A DNA stretch of 64,000 bases from positions 133,124-197,123 of the forward strand of contig QANY01013423.1 of assembly GCA_003255025.1 (NCBI GenBank), read 5' to 3'. A program made the translations under genes and the position numbers. The notes beneath the pieces were generated by a model. That model was not told the DNA's origin and made no database searches. It saw nothing but the letters and a program-made list of their open reading frames with translations. Shown here in pieces: positions 33,890 through 45,610 of the stretch (position 1 is its first letter; the number at the start of each line of letters is the position of its first letter). This stretch comes from Datisca glomerata (taxonomy: Eukaryota > Streptophyta > Magnoliopsida > Cucurbitales > Datiscaceae).

Positions 33890-34035
33890 ATTGTAGGCTA
33901 CACGATGACTTCACGGTCATCGTGTAGGCTTCTTGTAGGCTACACGATGACTTCACGGTCATCGTGTAGGCTTCTTATAGGCTACATGATGACTTCACGG
34001 TTATCGTGTAAACTTCTTGTAGGCTACACAGTGAC
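33890..34035. repeat. Palindromic minisatellite, cluster in the MULE (three copies of a 58-bp-type unit)
   Basis: GGCTACACGATGACTTCACG followed by GTCATCGTGTAGGCTTCTT is present three times here with small changes, and about twice at 30440-30530 in copy 1. Each half is the inverted partner of the other. Confidence 0.85.
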
Positions 34036-34181
34036 GTCCATATTATTAATTAAACTTCATGACAATATTAAATAACAACCACAAGTCTCTTTCTATATTA
34101 ATATTTAAAAAAATGAAAAAGGTCAGTATTTATATTTTAAGTGGCTTAGTCATCTTTTTGAGAGAGAGGAATTAGTTTTTT

Positions 34182-36940
34182 GCACGTTTGTCGGTTGTGG
34201 CCAATTTTCCCACAACGTGTACACTTCCCCCCGTACTACTTCCTCATCTCTAGATGAAAATCTTTTTGTCCTAGGTCTACCACTTTTCCGCCTCGTTGTA
34301 GGTGGCAATACCACATTTTCTTGAACCTCCTACCTATGACCCAATCTGCTTGATCTCCGAGAGGATGTATTGTTTAGAATATGCAATTAGATCCTCATTT
34401 TTATAGTACATCGAACACATATTGTATGCGAAAATATTGTGTTGCCGACATGCAGCCAACACATGCTTGCATGGAATTTGATCAAGATCAAATTCTCAGA
34501 ACGTACAAGTCTTAAGATGCAAGTCTACCATTGTTTCCTTACCCCCACCCCGACATAAAACTTATGGATACCCAAAGGAAACAATGATAGTGATCGTGAT
34601 GCAAGATGCTTCTTTTTAAGCTCTGTCTCAACCCAATCTGTCATCTACGAGGTGTCTTCATAGGCGGTCGTCCGTCATTTATAGAACCACTATTGTAACA
34701 TGTCACAGATATTTCTATACGGCATGTAATGTGAAGCTTTCTAGCATCTTTCAAAATCTCATTCAAATATTCTGCAATATTTGTAGTCATTATATTGTGC
34801 CGCCTTCCATCAAAATATGACGTGCCCACCTCTTGATCCCCCCGACACGTATTCTAAAAATGCATATGTAAAATGAGTCATCAGCTGATCAAATTCTGAT
34901 CGACGTCATTCCTTTGTTGTATGCGACCGCGTCTTCCTTTCTACAAATTGATTTGGTATTTTGGTCCATATGGAAGATGGAAGCTCCATGAAGTGCGTTG
35001 GGAAAGAATAGCTGTACAACATTTAGTATACTTGTAGCCTATCAGATATAAACACCAAGCTAGCCTTCTGGATCACCATTTACATCGTGAAGTTTATAGA
35101 AGAACCATTCCCATGAATCATTATTTTCTAAATCTGCAATGTCAAATACAATGGGATATACTTGGTTGTTCCTATTTATTGCTATTGCAACAAATAATAC
35201 CCCTTTGTATTTGGATTTTAAGACGGTTGCGTCAAGAGCAATGTCAGGCCGTATAGAGCTAAAAAAATCCATGAACAGATTGTCCAGGAGCCATGAAAAA
35301 ATATTTAAGATGATCCTGCTCATCGATCTTTAGTTGTTGTCCTTAGAAAATATTAAATATTATTGTATTAAAATCAGCAGAGTACATGGTGTACAGGATG
35401 TGTACACGAGGGCCGCGTACTTATCGTGTGTTGTACAGGAAGATTAGTGCAGACTTCAAGAAGATTACACATACATTGTTACCCATCTTGTAGACTACAC
35501 GATGGGTACACGATGATCATGTAGTTATCGTGTACACCTTATGATAGCAAAATAAAAAATAAATACCTGGATTTTTTAATTCTAACATGCGACAATATGC
35601 TGAGAGCGTCCTGTAGTAGTCCTCAGATAACCCTCAAACTAATTCCAAATCATATGCTCTAGCCATCCATACCTTATGGTAATTTATGTTGACACCAAGA
35701 TCAACCCGAACATCTTCAATTATGTTTTTAGACCTATATATATGTCCAACACCCATGTATTTAGACCTTATAGAATTACCAATCAATGAAAATATAGTCT
35801 GATGGTGTTCATGCCTCAATACTTCAAATGTACATGTATGCGTATTGATGAACTTTATAACTTTGAAGTATGGACAGTTTTGCAGTTTCTTAGCTCGTAA
35901 CTTCCATTGGCATGTTTTCTCAACACATACAAGTACCAACATTGACGGTGTTGACTTGAAGATCTGAAACTCAAAATTTCTACGGATGGCCATCATACTA
36001 GCAACCTTAAGCAGCTCGGTGATTGCTTCTGATACAAGCTTATTCAAATCAGCCCGTTGCTCACTAGAGCCAGGATGTTGTTCATTAAAATCAGGCTATG
36101 ATGGCAAAAGACAAGTGGTCTCGAATTCGAAACCAGTATTCAAGTCTTGAATTGTTGTATGGACGTGTCCACGGATGGCTTCATCATGTTCATCTCCACG
36201 GATTGCATCATCATACGCCCTTTGATCAAAATCACCATCACCATCAACATCCTCATCCTCGAAAACATCATTATCGTTACCAAGGTCTTTACAATCATCA
36301 TGACCAAAAACATCATCATAATGATAGTTACTTTCAAAATAATCAATACTCTCAAAGCGAGGAATGCTTTCATGCAAAGGTTGTTCTGACATTGTGGTTT
36401 CAAGAACCCAACTCTGATAAAACCTTGTAGTTTCTGGAACCCGAGGTTATTGTGACTTTGTGGTTTCAGGAACTCGAGATTGTTGTGACATTGTGATTTC
36501 AGGAACCCAACTTTGATAAAACCATGTAGTTTCAGAAACCCGGGGTTGTTGTGATATTGTGATTTCAGGAACCCAGCTTTGAGATGAAAAAAATTTAGGC
36601 TTGGTACTTATAAATAATAGGGTTCGAAGTGATTCTGATTCATTCCCCTTAACAGAGAAAAGAAAATCTCTATCATTTAAAATTTTAGCAAGAGGGCATG
36701 GGACATGGCTTCTATAAAGAAATTTGATGAACATATAATACTTTGATGGGTCTATTTGGAGTTCTTCATGCAATATACCTGATCGCTTGTGGTAAGTGTA
36801 GTTAGTTGATAATCAAATAATTTGGTGTTCTCTCCATTAAAAGATCATGCCGTACCATGTTTTATTCAATCTTCATCATGGATTACAAAAATTCAATGAA
36901 GGAAGTCACTACAAGAAGACTACATAATGGAATGAAATTT
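34182..36940 (-). pseudogene. MuDR-type transposase of the MULE, broken
   Basis: Minus-strand order from the N-terminus: DPSKYYMFIKFLYRSHVPCP (36447-36773 region); acidic Asp/Glu block (36096-36392); WRKY/GCM1-like DNA-binding part with CVEKTCQWKLRAKKL and VIKFINTHTC (35634-36047); DDE start PDIALDATVLKSKYKGVLFV and NNDSWEWFFYKL (35060-35323); RRHNIMTTNIAEYLNE (34770-34829); SWIM zinc finger with FDLDQIPCKHVLAAC (about 34450-34510); and a C-terminal CCHC knuckle KCTRCGKIGHNRQTC (34182-34226). Frameshifts and stops separate the blocks. The transposase would cut and join the MULE ends in the nucleus. Cluster 35380-35545 of the palindromic repeat sits inside it, perhaps in a former intron. Confidence 0.88.
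36400..36600 (-). repeat. In-frame short repeats near the transposase N-terminus
   Basis: The peptide SWVPEITISQQ / RVPETTKSQ-type unit recurs three to four times on the minus strand, from DNA words GGAACCCAACTTTGATAAAA and GGTTGTTGTGA.ATTGTG. It is probably a repeat expansion in a low-constraint part of the protein. Confidence 0.6.
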
Positions 36941-36944
36941 TCAA

Positions 36945-37410
36945 GATGATCATATAGCCATCGTGTATTATACACGAAGACTGTACGATCATTGTGTAGT
37001 CATCGTGTAGTATACATGATGATCATAAGATGATCTTATAGTCCTTGTGTACACTACATAATGACACTATAAGATAATCGTGTAGTCCTCGTGTACACTA
37101 CACGATGGTATTCTAGTGCACTACACGAGGACTACATGATCATCGTGTAGTGTAATTGTGTAGTATACACAAGGATTACACGATCATCGTGTAGTTTAAT
37201 CGTGTAGTATACACGAGAACTACACAATCATTGTGTAGTGTGATCGTGTAGTATACACGAGGACTACACGATCATCGTGTAGTACCATTGTGTAGTGTAC
37301 ATGATCATCTTGTCGTCATCATGTACACTACACGATGATCATGTAGCCCTTTTGTAATGTACATGGGCTACACGAGGATCGTGTGGTACTCGTTTACACA
37401 ACACGATCAT
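36945..37410. repeat. Largest palindromic minisatellite array
   Basis: At least a dozen degenerate copies of CTACACGATCATCGTGTAGT-like text in both orientations, such as ACACGAGGACTACACGATCA and TCATCGTGTAGTGTAATCG. The region can fold into many alternative hairpins. It lies between the transposase start and the right end of the MULE, where the promoter of the transposase would be expected. Confidence 0.88.
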
Positions 37411-37902
37411 CTTGTAGTCATCATATACACTACATGAACTTCAAACAACATACTGCATATTGTTGTTGGAACAAAAACCCCAGAAAAATCATGAACAAAG
37501 AAAAACCCATGAAACTTCAAGTTTTCCAGAAAAAAAGAAAACAAAACTCATACCTGCAAGCCTTCTATGAAGATGAAGAAGATGATGAAAGTTTTTCTTG
37601 AAGATGAAGAAGATGGTGCAACATATTCTCATGCGCATAAATAAGAAGATGAAGGAGAAGTTGAAAAAATGAAAAAAAAAATGATGAATGAGAAATGAGG
37701 GTAATAGAGGTGGGTAGAGATGTTGAGTATTCAGTGAAGTAGAATTTGACATTTGATTGAACAACGTGTAAGAAAGACAATGGGGAAAAAAAGAAAAAGT
37801 GAAAGAAATATGAGCAAGCGGTTATGATAAGTAAAAATTAGGTCAATGGTATAATTTTGTAAAATGTTTTATCGAAGGTATAGTTTAGCAAAAAAAACCC
37901 TA

Positions 37903-38225
37903 GATAATTAGTGTGATGTATATGAAAAATGTGGAAATTTTGGATCTGCAATGGATGTGTAAGGAAGACGGGATTGAAGTGTGATAAGGAGAAGAATACT
38001 AGTGTTGAAGCAGGACAAGAAGGTGGGTTTTTGGAATTTCAAATGATCAAAGTACCATATTTTCCAGTGGGCAACTGCTTCAAAAGATGATTGAACTCAG
38101 TCTTGCCGAATTGTTCTTGTATGTCCTATGCTTATGAACAATAAACTAAGTCCACATTTTGGTAGAATAACAAGAAATTAAATTCAGATTTCAGTGGAAA
38201 TAAAAGGGGAAAGATTTTAGTGAAA
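37903..38225. other. Sequence between the MULE end and the 34-bp minisatellite
   Basis: No gene recognised. Short exon-like or leader-like text but no conserved domain. Confidence 0.4.
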
Positions 38226-38239
38226 ATCAACAGAAATAA

Positions 38240-38375
38240 TCCACCGAGGAACACCACCGCGGTCCAAAGAAACCCACTCCGCGAACACCACCACCGTCCA
38301 AAGAAACCCACTTCGCGAACACCACCACCGTCCAAAAAAACCCATTCCGCGAACACCACCACCGTCCCGAGCAAC
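38240..38375. repeat. 34-bp GC-rich minisatellite
   Basis: The unit starting GTCCAAAGAAACCCACTCCG followed by CGAACACCACCACC starts at 38262, 38296, 38330 and (degenerate) 38364, an exact 34-bp period. The period is not a multiple of three, so it cannot maintain a reading frame. Confidence 0.93.
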
Positions 38376-38549
38376 ACCTTTGTTAGGTCCTCCGACTTGT
38401 GAAGGTTATGATGGAAGAACCCTAATTGTCAGGTTAGAGGGCTTGGGAGGAGGCAAAATAGACACAAGAAATGATATGATTTTTTAGGGTTTCGAATAAG
38501 TTTGGGGTATTTAAGTAATTTTATCTCATTGAGTCTCACATTAATAGAG

Positions 38550-38660
38550 GTATACCCTCAAAAGGGTGTTGGTGTTCATACTTAAAAACGATAGGGGTGT
38601 GAGTGATATTTTTAAACTTAAAGAAGGTGTGTGTGTCATTTAATGAAACTTTAATGAGTC
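38550..38660. repeat. Inverted partner of about 25890-25960
   Basis: GTGTGAGTGATATTTTTAAA and nearby text is the reverse complement of the left sequence; see the left partner entry. Confidence 0.5.
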
Positions 38661-39409
38661 GTTTGGTATAAGATTATAAGTAAATGATTTCTGGAATAAT
38701 ATTGCTGGAATATGATGGTGAAAATGTATATGTCTGAAAAGTTAAGATTACTTTGTTTGTTAACATTTGAGAATGTTCTAATTTAATGATGAGAGTGTTA
38801 GATTACTTTGTTTGTTTTGATAGAATATGCAAGAGTATGTTTTAGACATTATTGCCAGATTTCATTTACACCCTTGGACTAAAAAATACTTATGAATAAT
38901 AATTAATTAATTTATAATAAGATGACCAACATAAGTAATAACAAAAATGTAGATTTTACCTATGAATTTTTTACCCATGGATTTTTTTCTATATACTTAT
39001 TAATTTTCTGACCAAACCATTATATTATGATACGTCGTGTAGATTTTCATCAAATATTGTCCATACGATTGAACCAATACCGCTCCAAGTATATTAATGT
39101 GATATAAAATTTATTATATAAGATAATAATTTTTATAAGAAAAACACCCATGTTTTTCAGCTCAATAATCAAGATTTTAGTACTAAAATAAATTTATATC
39201 AAATTTCAATCATGATATTAAGTAAAATTTAATTTGCGTCAATAGATTCAAGATTAATAGCAAGGTAACAATGAAGATAACATATAAAACTGAATATTGT
39301 ATACTATACGAATTCAATTCATGATTTCATTGATAACATCACACCAACTTTATGTTTTATAACAAACAAAAAATGATTTTAAAAGAAAAAAAGGAACTCT
39401 CAGAACTTT
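38661..39409. other. AT-rich intergenic sequence
   Basis: Nothing recognised. It may contain the 3' flank of the decayed minus-strand gene that follows. Confidence 0.5.
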
Positions 39410-39617
39410 TTGGGATGCAGATCCTATATCGCCTTTGTCTTTCCCAAGTTTTTGGGGCAACAAAGTCTGATGAATGTTTGGCAATACACCTCAATTAGCG
39501 ATTGTGACCCTAAAAGCTTGCTCAATTCTTCATCATTTCTGACTGTAAGTTGTATGTGTCTTAGAACAATGCGGTTCTTCTTTTATCTCTAGCAGCATTT
39601 CCAGCTAGCTCCAAAAC
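39410..39617 (-). pseudogene. Histone H2A C-terminal exon, frameshifted
   Basis: On the minus strand, after an acceptor TTGTACAACAG, the translation runs [14 protein letters not shown]. With one frame change it continues [23 protein letters not shown] (two pieces of one stretch), and with another change VTIAN then [12 protein letters not shown]. This is the conserved H2A segment from the alpha-3 helix to the docking domain. There are two frameshifts and a stop after VTIAN, so it is not functional. The H2A N-terminal half was not found upstream. Confidence 0.85.
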
Positions 39618-39799
39618 CTGTTGTACAACCAATAGACAAATGAAAAGATCAATCTCCATAAAAAAGAAGAAAATACCTACAGGAAAATAACCACGATACA
39701 ATAACCCTCCCTCTCCACAATGCATACACCACTAATTATTTTTCTTCTCCTATGTTATCCAACCAAACAAACAGCAGATAGAAATTAATAAAATGAAAT

Positions 39800-41110
39800 A
39801 CTAAATAAGAAAGTGCAGGTATCACCATATCCATGACAAAAACATAGTGCTCCTTTATTTCAACATTCGGTTCACGTATCCACCTTTTGTAGAAAATTTC
39901 CAATCCCCTAGAATTCCTCTCAAACCACTACAAAATAGACAACACGAACTAAATTATAACAATAGCCTGATCAAACTCCCAAACTAATCCACAATTCACT
40001 AGCCAATATAAATTATTGCAGTACCACTATAATTTTACCACTAACAGAACATTGTACTGCAACAGATTGAACAACAAACACAAAAAATGTATTCACGACT
40101 TAGAAAGTATAATCCTGATCTCCAAATCCTTTCTATATATATATATATATCAATTTAATAAAATACATTTGAAGTACTATGGTTACTGTCAGTTTCTTCT
40201 TCAATGAAAAGCAAATACCACTTTCCACTTCATACCAACCAAACCGCATCTTGCAAACACAATGTGAATATTAAAATAGACAAAACATTTAGGTAGTAAA
40301 TTTATAAAGGCCTATATTGAAAACTTAATATAAATCGAAGGCTCATAATTTGAATTGTAATATGTTACATACACAATATTGGCAGAAGCTGATTTTTAGG
40401 AATACTGCCAGACCTTGCAATTCAAGCAGCCAATAGAATCATTTCTAGATGGCAAGCAAAGATGACCTGCAACAAAATCTAATAGGGAGAATAATATATA
40501 TCTCCAGCCAAATCATCAGGATTGCCACAGATGATTGTCTGTCGAACAAGATTCAAACCTCTTCCATCATTTTGATCATCTAATAGTTAAACAACAGCAG
40601 GAGAACATGGGTCACCATTTATCAGTACCTCTATCTTAACCAAATAGACCAGAACATCCAAACTCTGCTTGCTAAACTCCTTCTTATACTGTTCTTCCAA
40701 AGGATCTGGACCTCTCATTATCCTTCACGTCCATCTGATACATAATAAAAATGTATCAAAAAGCACTACACAAATTCATGAAATGCATAAAAAAAGCGTC
40801 TAGCTTTTTGGTACAAATAAATTAAATTAAGATACTTATCATGGGCATTCTAAGCAGAGAAAGTAGGCATGAATTCTTTTGTTGATGTTGAATCAAACTC
40901 ACCTTGAACAAACGGTGATCAACCTGTTGTTGAACTTCAACGAAAGGAGATCAGACCCTCCTGCGAGTGGCAGCATAGTCCAGATTCTAAGAAGCGATTA
41001 CATCTTACAGCTCCCCAATCCAGCAAACACTTCTAAAAATGATGAAGGAAAAGGCAAATGGTCATCATATGTTCATGACCCAAAATTAAGAAAGTAGATT
41101 TCAGAGATTT
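39800..41110 (-). pseudogene. Exon-like blocks upstream of the H2A remnant (unidentified gene)
   Basis: Three minus-strand blocks have coding character and splice-like borders. (1) 40904-40977: ATG, then MLPLAGGSDLLSLKFNNRLI and TVCS, donor AAG|GTGAGT, preceded by an in-frame stop. (2) about 40580-40740: RGPDPLEEQYKKEFSKQSLD and VLVYLVKIEVLINGDPC. (3) about 39840-39930: WFERNSRGLEIFYKRWIREP and NVEIKEHYVFVMDM, after a TTTTGTAG-like acceptor. I do not recognise the family. The blocks do not join in one obvious frame. They may be one decayed gene later fused to the H2A exon, or unrelated fragments. Confidence 0.35.
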
Positions 41111-41169
41111 TAGGAAAAGCCACCCAATTGCAGCCTTGGATCTATTGGAAATCAATTTCGATTTTAGAA

Positions 41170-41480
41170 ATTAACTATGTCTAAATAGAAAAAAGCAGAT
41201 AGGAGAGGAAGAAGGCTTCTCACAAAGCTCTGTAAAAACTCGCTTCGAGTTTTTAGCCTTTACAAAAAATGGAGAAGAGGGAGAATGGCAGAACGCAGAA
41301 TGGCACAGAGAGAGAGAGAGAGAGAGAGAAAGAGCTTATCATGAGTCGCTGGAGCTCGTAAATGAGAGGGAGAAGGCAGAACGCAGAAGAGAAACCTTCG
41401 TGAGAGAGCTTACATAGGTCGTTGCTCGTGAGTGAGAGGGAGAGGAAGAATGCAGAACACGAAGAGAAGCCCAGAATGGA
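41170..41480 (-). promoter_or_regulatory. CT-rich leader/promoter-like region with about 87-bp duplication
   Basis: On the minus strand this is strongly pyrimidine-rich, like a plant 5' leader, with (CT)n at about 41305-41330. Two similar units (about 41291-41377 and 41378-41470) share GAGAGGGAGA(A/G)G and GCAGAACGCAGAA. It would serve the unidentified minus-strand gene; no clear TATA box was found. Confidence 0.4.
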
Positions 41481-43390
41481 TATACCCCTAGATTTAGAGG
41501 GGTATCAAGATACCCTCAATTGAGAGTATTTTGGCATTCTCAATAATGTAAAATACTAAACAAAAAGTAAACCAAATAAGGGAATGTTAAAATCACCTCA
41601 CTTTTCAGGCATCTCATATATCACCCCATACCAAAAAATATTTGACTAACTTAATGTGAGTGAAATTTTTTCTAGATTTTATCTGTACCTATTTTGCCTC
41701 CTCATGTTTTTTCCGTCCTTTTTTAATTTGTTGAATTTAGAAAAGTAATTTCTTAACCATTTAGCTCGCAAGTTTTATGTCAGTTAGGTAAGTCAACAAT
41801 TTATACAAAAGACTTATAGTAGTATCATTTGATTTCAATCTTATCGCTTCTAGTTTTTTTTATGTTTCGTGTTCTGTATAGATATTTCTTATTATTGTAA
41901 TTCCGTGCATAGTACAGGCAATCAACTATATAATGAGGAAAACAATATTTGACTAACTTAATGTGATAGAAAGGTCTTAAAAAATCAGAAAAAAAGCAAC
42001 TATGTAACGTTAGAAATATCGACAAAACCAAGCGATTGATGACAAATTTTATATATTTTAAGATATCATAGAGTAATTATGCACATTTAAAAGTTTGTGA
42101 GGGTATAATGTGAATGGCCCAAAGTTAATGAGTTCAAGTTGAATGAAACCTTTGTTTATATAATGATTGATTTACTAACGTGGTTTCATCTAAATATTTC
42201 AAAAATTCTAGTTGACGATTAAGATTTCTTTGTTGATACACGCTCACAATCTCATTGTGCGAGTGTAAGTGTTTCAATTACGATGAACTTACTTGCAGTT
42301 ACAGTTAAAAAAAATTATGATGCGTTTTCCAAGAATCCAAATGAAATTTAATTGAGAAATATTGGTTTTCCTGGTTGGATTTTGACGTCGTATGTTCTAC
42401 CTTTATTGTCCTATATTCTACCTTTATTAGAGTTTAAAGTTCGTATTGAAGATCATAAGCTCCAAAAATTGTGGTGAAAAGACTCTTCGGAAAAATGAAA
42501 CAAGAAGACTTAAACGTTTTTTTAATGAAATATGATAATTTTTACATAAAAAATCACTAAGTTACCCATTTTAATCTAGCAAAATTTCTATTTGATTTTA
42601 ATATAACTTTCAGACTTTAATATTCACACTTATTAGGTCATAATTTAATAAAATGTTTTAACTAAATCGCAGTCTAGTAGTCTTTAAATTCAATTGAAAA
42701 ATTCTAAATCGATTGTACGACTAAATATTTTTCTTTATAAAAAAAATTAAATTTCGTTAAAGAAATTCAGGATCTTAATTTCATTTTTTTCCCAAAAAGC
42801 TTCTTTTTATAAATTTTTCTCTTAAGCTCACTAATAACTACTTCTCAAAATTTTGAACGTAGCGTATTTATTAATGTAATTCTGGAGGCATTTTTTTGTT
42901 TTAAAATATGTTCTATAAAATTGCAGTTTAAGGGGAAGCATGATATCCACGTTATTTGCTAATTTCAAGTTGGCTATTTATTAATGGCCTAAACATAAGA
43001 CATGTAACTCCACGTTGAAAATGACATTTCTCTTCTTTTATTTTTTTTAATAAATAACGACTATTAAAAGCTTTATAATTCCTCGATGAAAACTTATTCC
43101 ACACGTTAATTAACTACCAATCATATTTTTCTGGGAGAAATAGATTTAAAAATTCAAAAAATCATTTGAAAAAAAGAAATCAAACATATTTAATATATTG
43201 AGAATATATTACTTTTGTTGAGAGCTTCTCTATCAAAGAACTATGAAACATCACACTTGGATGACAAGTTGTAACTTGTTTTAAATCACAACAATACAAT
43301 CGGTATTTAAATTATGAGTAATGTAATACTGACTAAATAATACTGATTAAATAATTGATCAAATTTTACAGAGATGACAATATAATTTAA
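41481..43390. other. AT-rich intergenic sequence
   Basis: No gene or known element recognised. Confidence 0.5.
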
Positions 43391-44096
43391 TTGGAACAAC
43401 GGTCGGGGATATTTTTTGGCAATCAAACCAGAAAGATTCAGAGAAAAAGGACCATTGATACTATCCAGTTTCCACTACTCAAAGTCAAATGACCGACCAG
43501 CCATAACACTCACACTCAATACTCATAAGGTTAAAGTGATAAATTGAAACAAACCATCGTCGCCTTCTTTTAGAACCTACTCCGAGTGCTGCTATCAAAT
43601 TATCACCTACCTTAATTTTACAAGCAATCTTTGGTCCTAATATCAGGCCACAAAGTTTCATAAACTACGAGCGGTCCTAACTCACAGCCCACGGCTGTAG
43701 TTGCTGCAGCCGTCATCATCTCCATTGGCAATGTCCCCAACCTGGCATCCATAATACCAAAGAATTAAGGCCCTTTTCGCCTAACAATACTTGCACCATA
43801 GTCAATATTATTGTCAGAACTAGTCTTGTCTTGACAGGCTAGACCACCAATTGTTTGGCATTATGCACACCATATTGAACCTCAAATTTGCATATTTTGG
43901 ATATAGACACAGCAAAGCTAGGGGCAACAAGACAATAATTGACATGATAATCACCACTCTAAGAACTAATTAAGTTCTTATCATCATCATGTACCATTTC
44001 ACTTGTAAAATTATTAAACAAAATCATGTTGCCGTTTCCTCCCTTCAGTACCTTTCAGCCGTACAATCTAGCCCTAGTTCTATCCTCCTACTGAGA
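43391..44096 (-). other. HY5 3' flank
   Basis: Downstream of the HY5 stop codon, so the proximal part should be its 3' untranslated region. A 44-codon minus-strand frame near 43625-43755 (MDARLGTLPMEMMTAAATTA..) has coding-like composition but no family I recognise. Confidence 0.4.
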
Positions 44097-45178
44097 TCAA
44101 TCTGCATTGGTACTGCCACTTTTCCTGCCTGCTGTTGTGTTCTTCAAGATCTGCAGATTTACAATGATAAAATCGCATCAAACATCATAAATGAAGATCC
44201 AAATATAACTCTTGTCATCTATGGTAGTGGATGGGGAAGACATACTTGTCTAAGCATCTGATTTTCGTTCTGCAAAGTGGACAGCCTCTCTTCAAGCTCA
44301 GAGTTCTTTTTCTCCAACTCTTTTACTCTGCCTTCCAAGTCATTCAAGTATGCCTTTTTCCTCTCCCTTGCTTGTTGTGCTGAAACTCTGTTTCTCAACA
44401 ATCTTTTACCCCCACACCCCGAAAGTTAGTCAAATATCACGAAAGTGCCACTAATGACGAGACTCCGAATTCAGCTTTACCTTTTGAGCCTTTTGCTCTC
44501 TTTGTCAGCTGGACTTCTTCCTCTCTTTCTTTGACCTTCCCTTGAGGCTTGAACTATGTCTAGGCCTGCTGCTGAACCCGTATCTCTGCCGGAAGCTGAA
44601 GTTCCGGCAGATTCAACTCCTAACTCCGGCACTCTCCGGATCTCCTCATCACTCTCCATACCTACAGGTTTCATGATGGTTATCCCTCAATCTCGCCCAG
44701 AAATAATTGCACACAACCTCTTTTTCTGTGTTTTTTAATTGTAAATTGAGAGTAGATTTACTCGGTACTCCCGGGAAAGTAAAAACAGAAGCCCAGTTAA
44801 GAAAATCCAGACTCTACAAGACCCATATACGGAAATTACAAAATATCACTGTGATCCCGAAAAAAAAAACGAAATGTGAGAAAAAGCTCTCCCAAGTTTC
44901 AAAAATGAACTGCAACCAGTCAAAAAATAGATTACCACATTTCATCATTCTTCAACAGATATTAAAAAACCAGGGATTATTTAAATTAATCCTTTCCTCT
45001 GATGAATCAAAACATAAATCACTATTTATGACTTAAAAACATGAATTAAGGGAGAGGCAAAGTAAAAAAATGGAAATTGACCTTCTTTCATTTCAAGCTG
45101 AAGAGCAGAGCTAGAAGATCTTTCGCTGCTTGAAGGCAAAGAACTAGCTGCAATCGAACTCGTTGCTTGCTCTTGCAT
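44097..45178 (-). CDS. HY5: HY5 bZIP transcription factor (4 exons)
   Basis: Exons on the minus strand: 45082-45178, 44481-44661, 44246-44402 and 44097-44150, all with GT..AG borders; joined they give 489 nt (162 residues, Arabidopsis HY5 is 168). Exon 1 starts [20 protein letters not shown], the HY5 hallmark. Exon 2 carries the COP1-interaction motif [13 protein letters not shown] with an acidic casein-kinase-like site. Exons 2-3 carry the basic region [20 protein letters not shown] and the leucine zipper (heptads through [20 protein letters not shown] to QNENQMLR). Exon 4 ends [19 protein letters not shown]5 is the nuclear activator of light-regulated genes, binds ACGT-core (G-box) sites, and is degraded in darkness through COP1. 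All functional parts are intact, and the MQEQ start distinguishes it from the paralogue HYH. Confidence 0.95.
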
Positions 45179-45610
45179 TTCGTCTACGAATTAAGCAAAC
45201 AAAAAAAAGAGGTAGAGAAAAATGAGCGCTGATATTTCAGGGAGACAGGAAAAAGAGCGGGACATTAATGTCATAAGGCGTAAATAGCACAGAGTGCTCC
45301 GAGAGTAATTTAAACCGTTGAATCATTTTCATCCGACAGCAAGACAACCAGAAGCGTGGACGAACTTGAGCCATGACGAATCTGTTGAATCAAAGACAAT
45401 ACGAGAGGAAGCGTGTAGTAAAATAGACCGTAGGATGGGAAAGCGCGTCGGACGGATGAGATGGGAATGGGGAAAGAGATGGGACCACAGTATGTGGTGG
45501 CAGAAAGTTTGGTGTGATTCTCGAATTTGAGAAAGTGTTTGGCATTACGGAAATGCAAACTGATATATGATATTTATGAATTATCCTCATAAGTTCTTTT
45601 CACGTGATAT
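45179..45610 (-). promoter_or_regulatory. HY5 upstream region with a G-box
   Basis: CACGTG at 45601-45606, about 425 bp before the start codon, is a perfect G-box; HY5 proteins bind such sites and are known to regulate their own gene in Arabidopsis. A second ACGTG lies next to it (GTACGTGC). No canonical TATA box is evident in the first 150 bp. Function here is inferred from the motif alone. Confidence 0.45.

Larger units (their letters stand above)
26018..37902. mobile_element. Nested Mutator-like element (MULE) region with ULP1 gene
   Basis: The left end TTTTTTGCTAGGTTACC (about 26022-26040) and the right end, on the minus strand GGTTTTTTTTGCTAAACTA (about 37875-37897), are plausible terminal inverted repeats. 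Between them are a plus-strand ULP1-like protease gene and a converging minus-strand MuDR-type transposase, the layout of ULP1-bearing plant MULEs. The interior is rearranged: a solo LTR sits at 27546-29851, and a deletion-derivative copy (30115-31942) plus a LINE piece (31945-33235) split the ULP1 gene. No 9-bp target duplication could be recognised, so the exact ends are uncertain. Confidence 0.6.

Noticed and set aside
36098..36430. His-rich 110-codon plus-strand frame
   Set aside because: It is the antisense of the Asp/Glu-rich part of the MULE transposase (GAT/GAC codons read backwards as ATC/GTC and CAT-like words).
36945..37410. CRISPR-like array
   Set aside because: Repeats are degenerate, palindromic, of variable spacing, lack distinct spacers, and the DNA is plant nuclear.
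41634..41975. Direct repeat of ATTTGACTAACTTAATGTGA 310 bp apart
   Set aside because: Only about 25 bp shared; may be chance or an old relic, with nothing else linking the sites.
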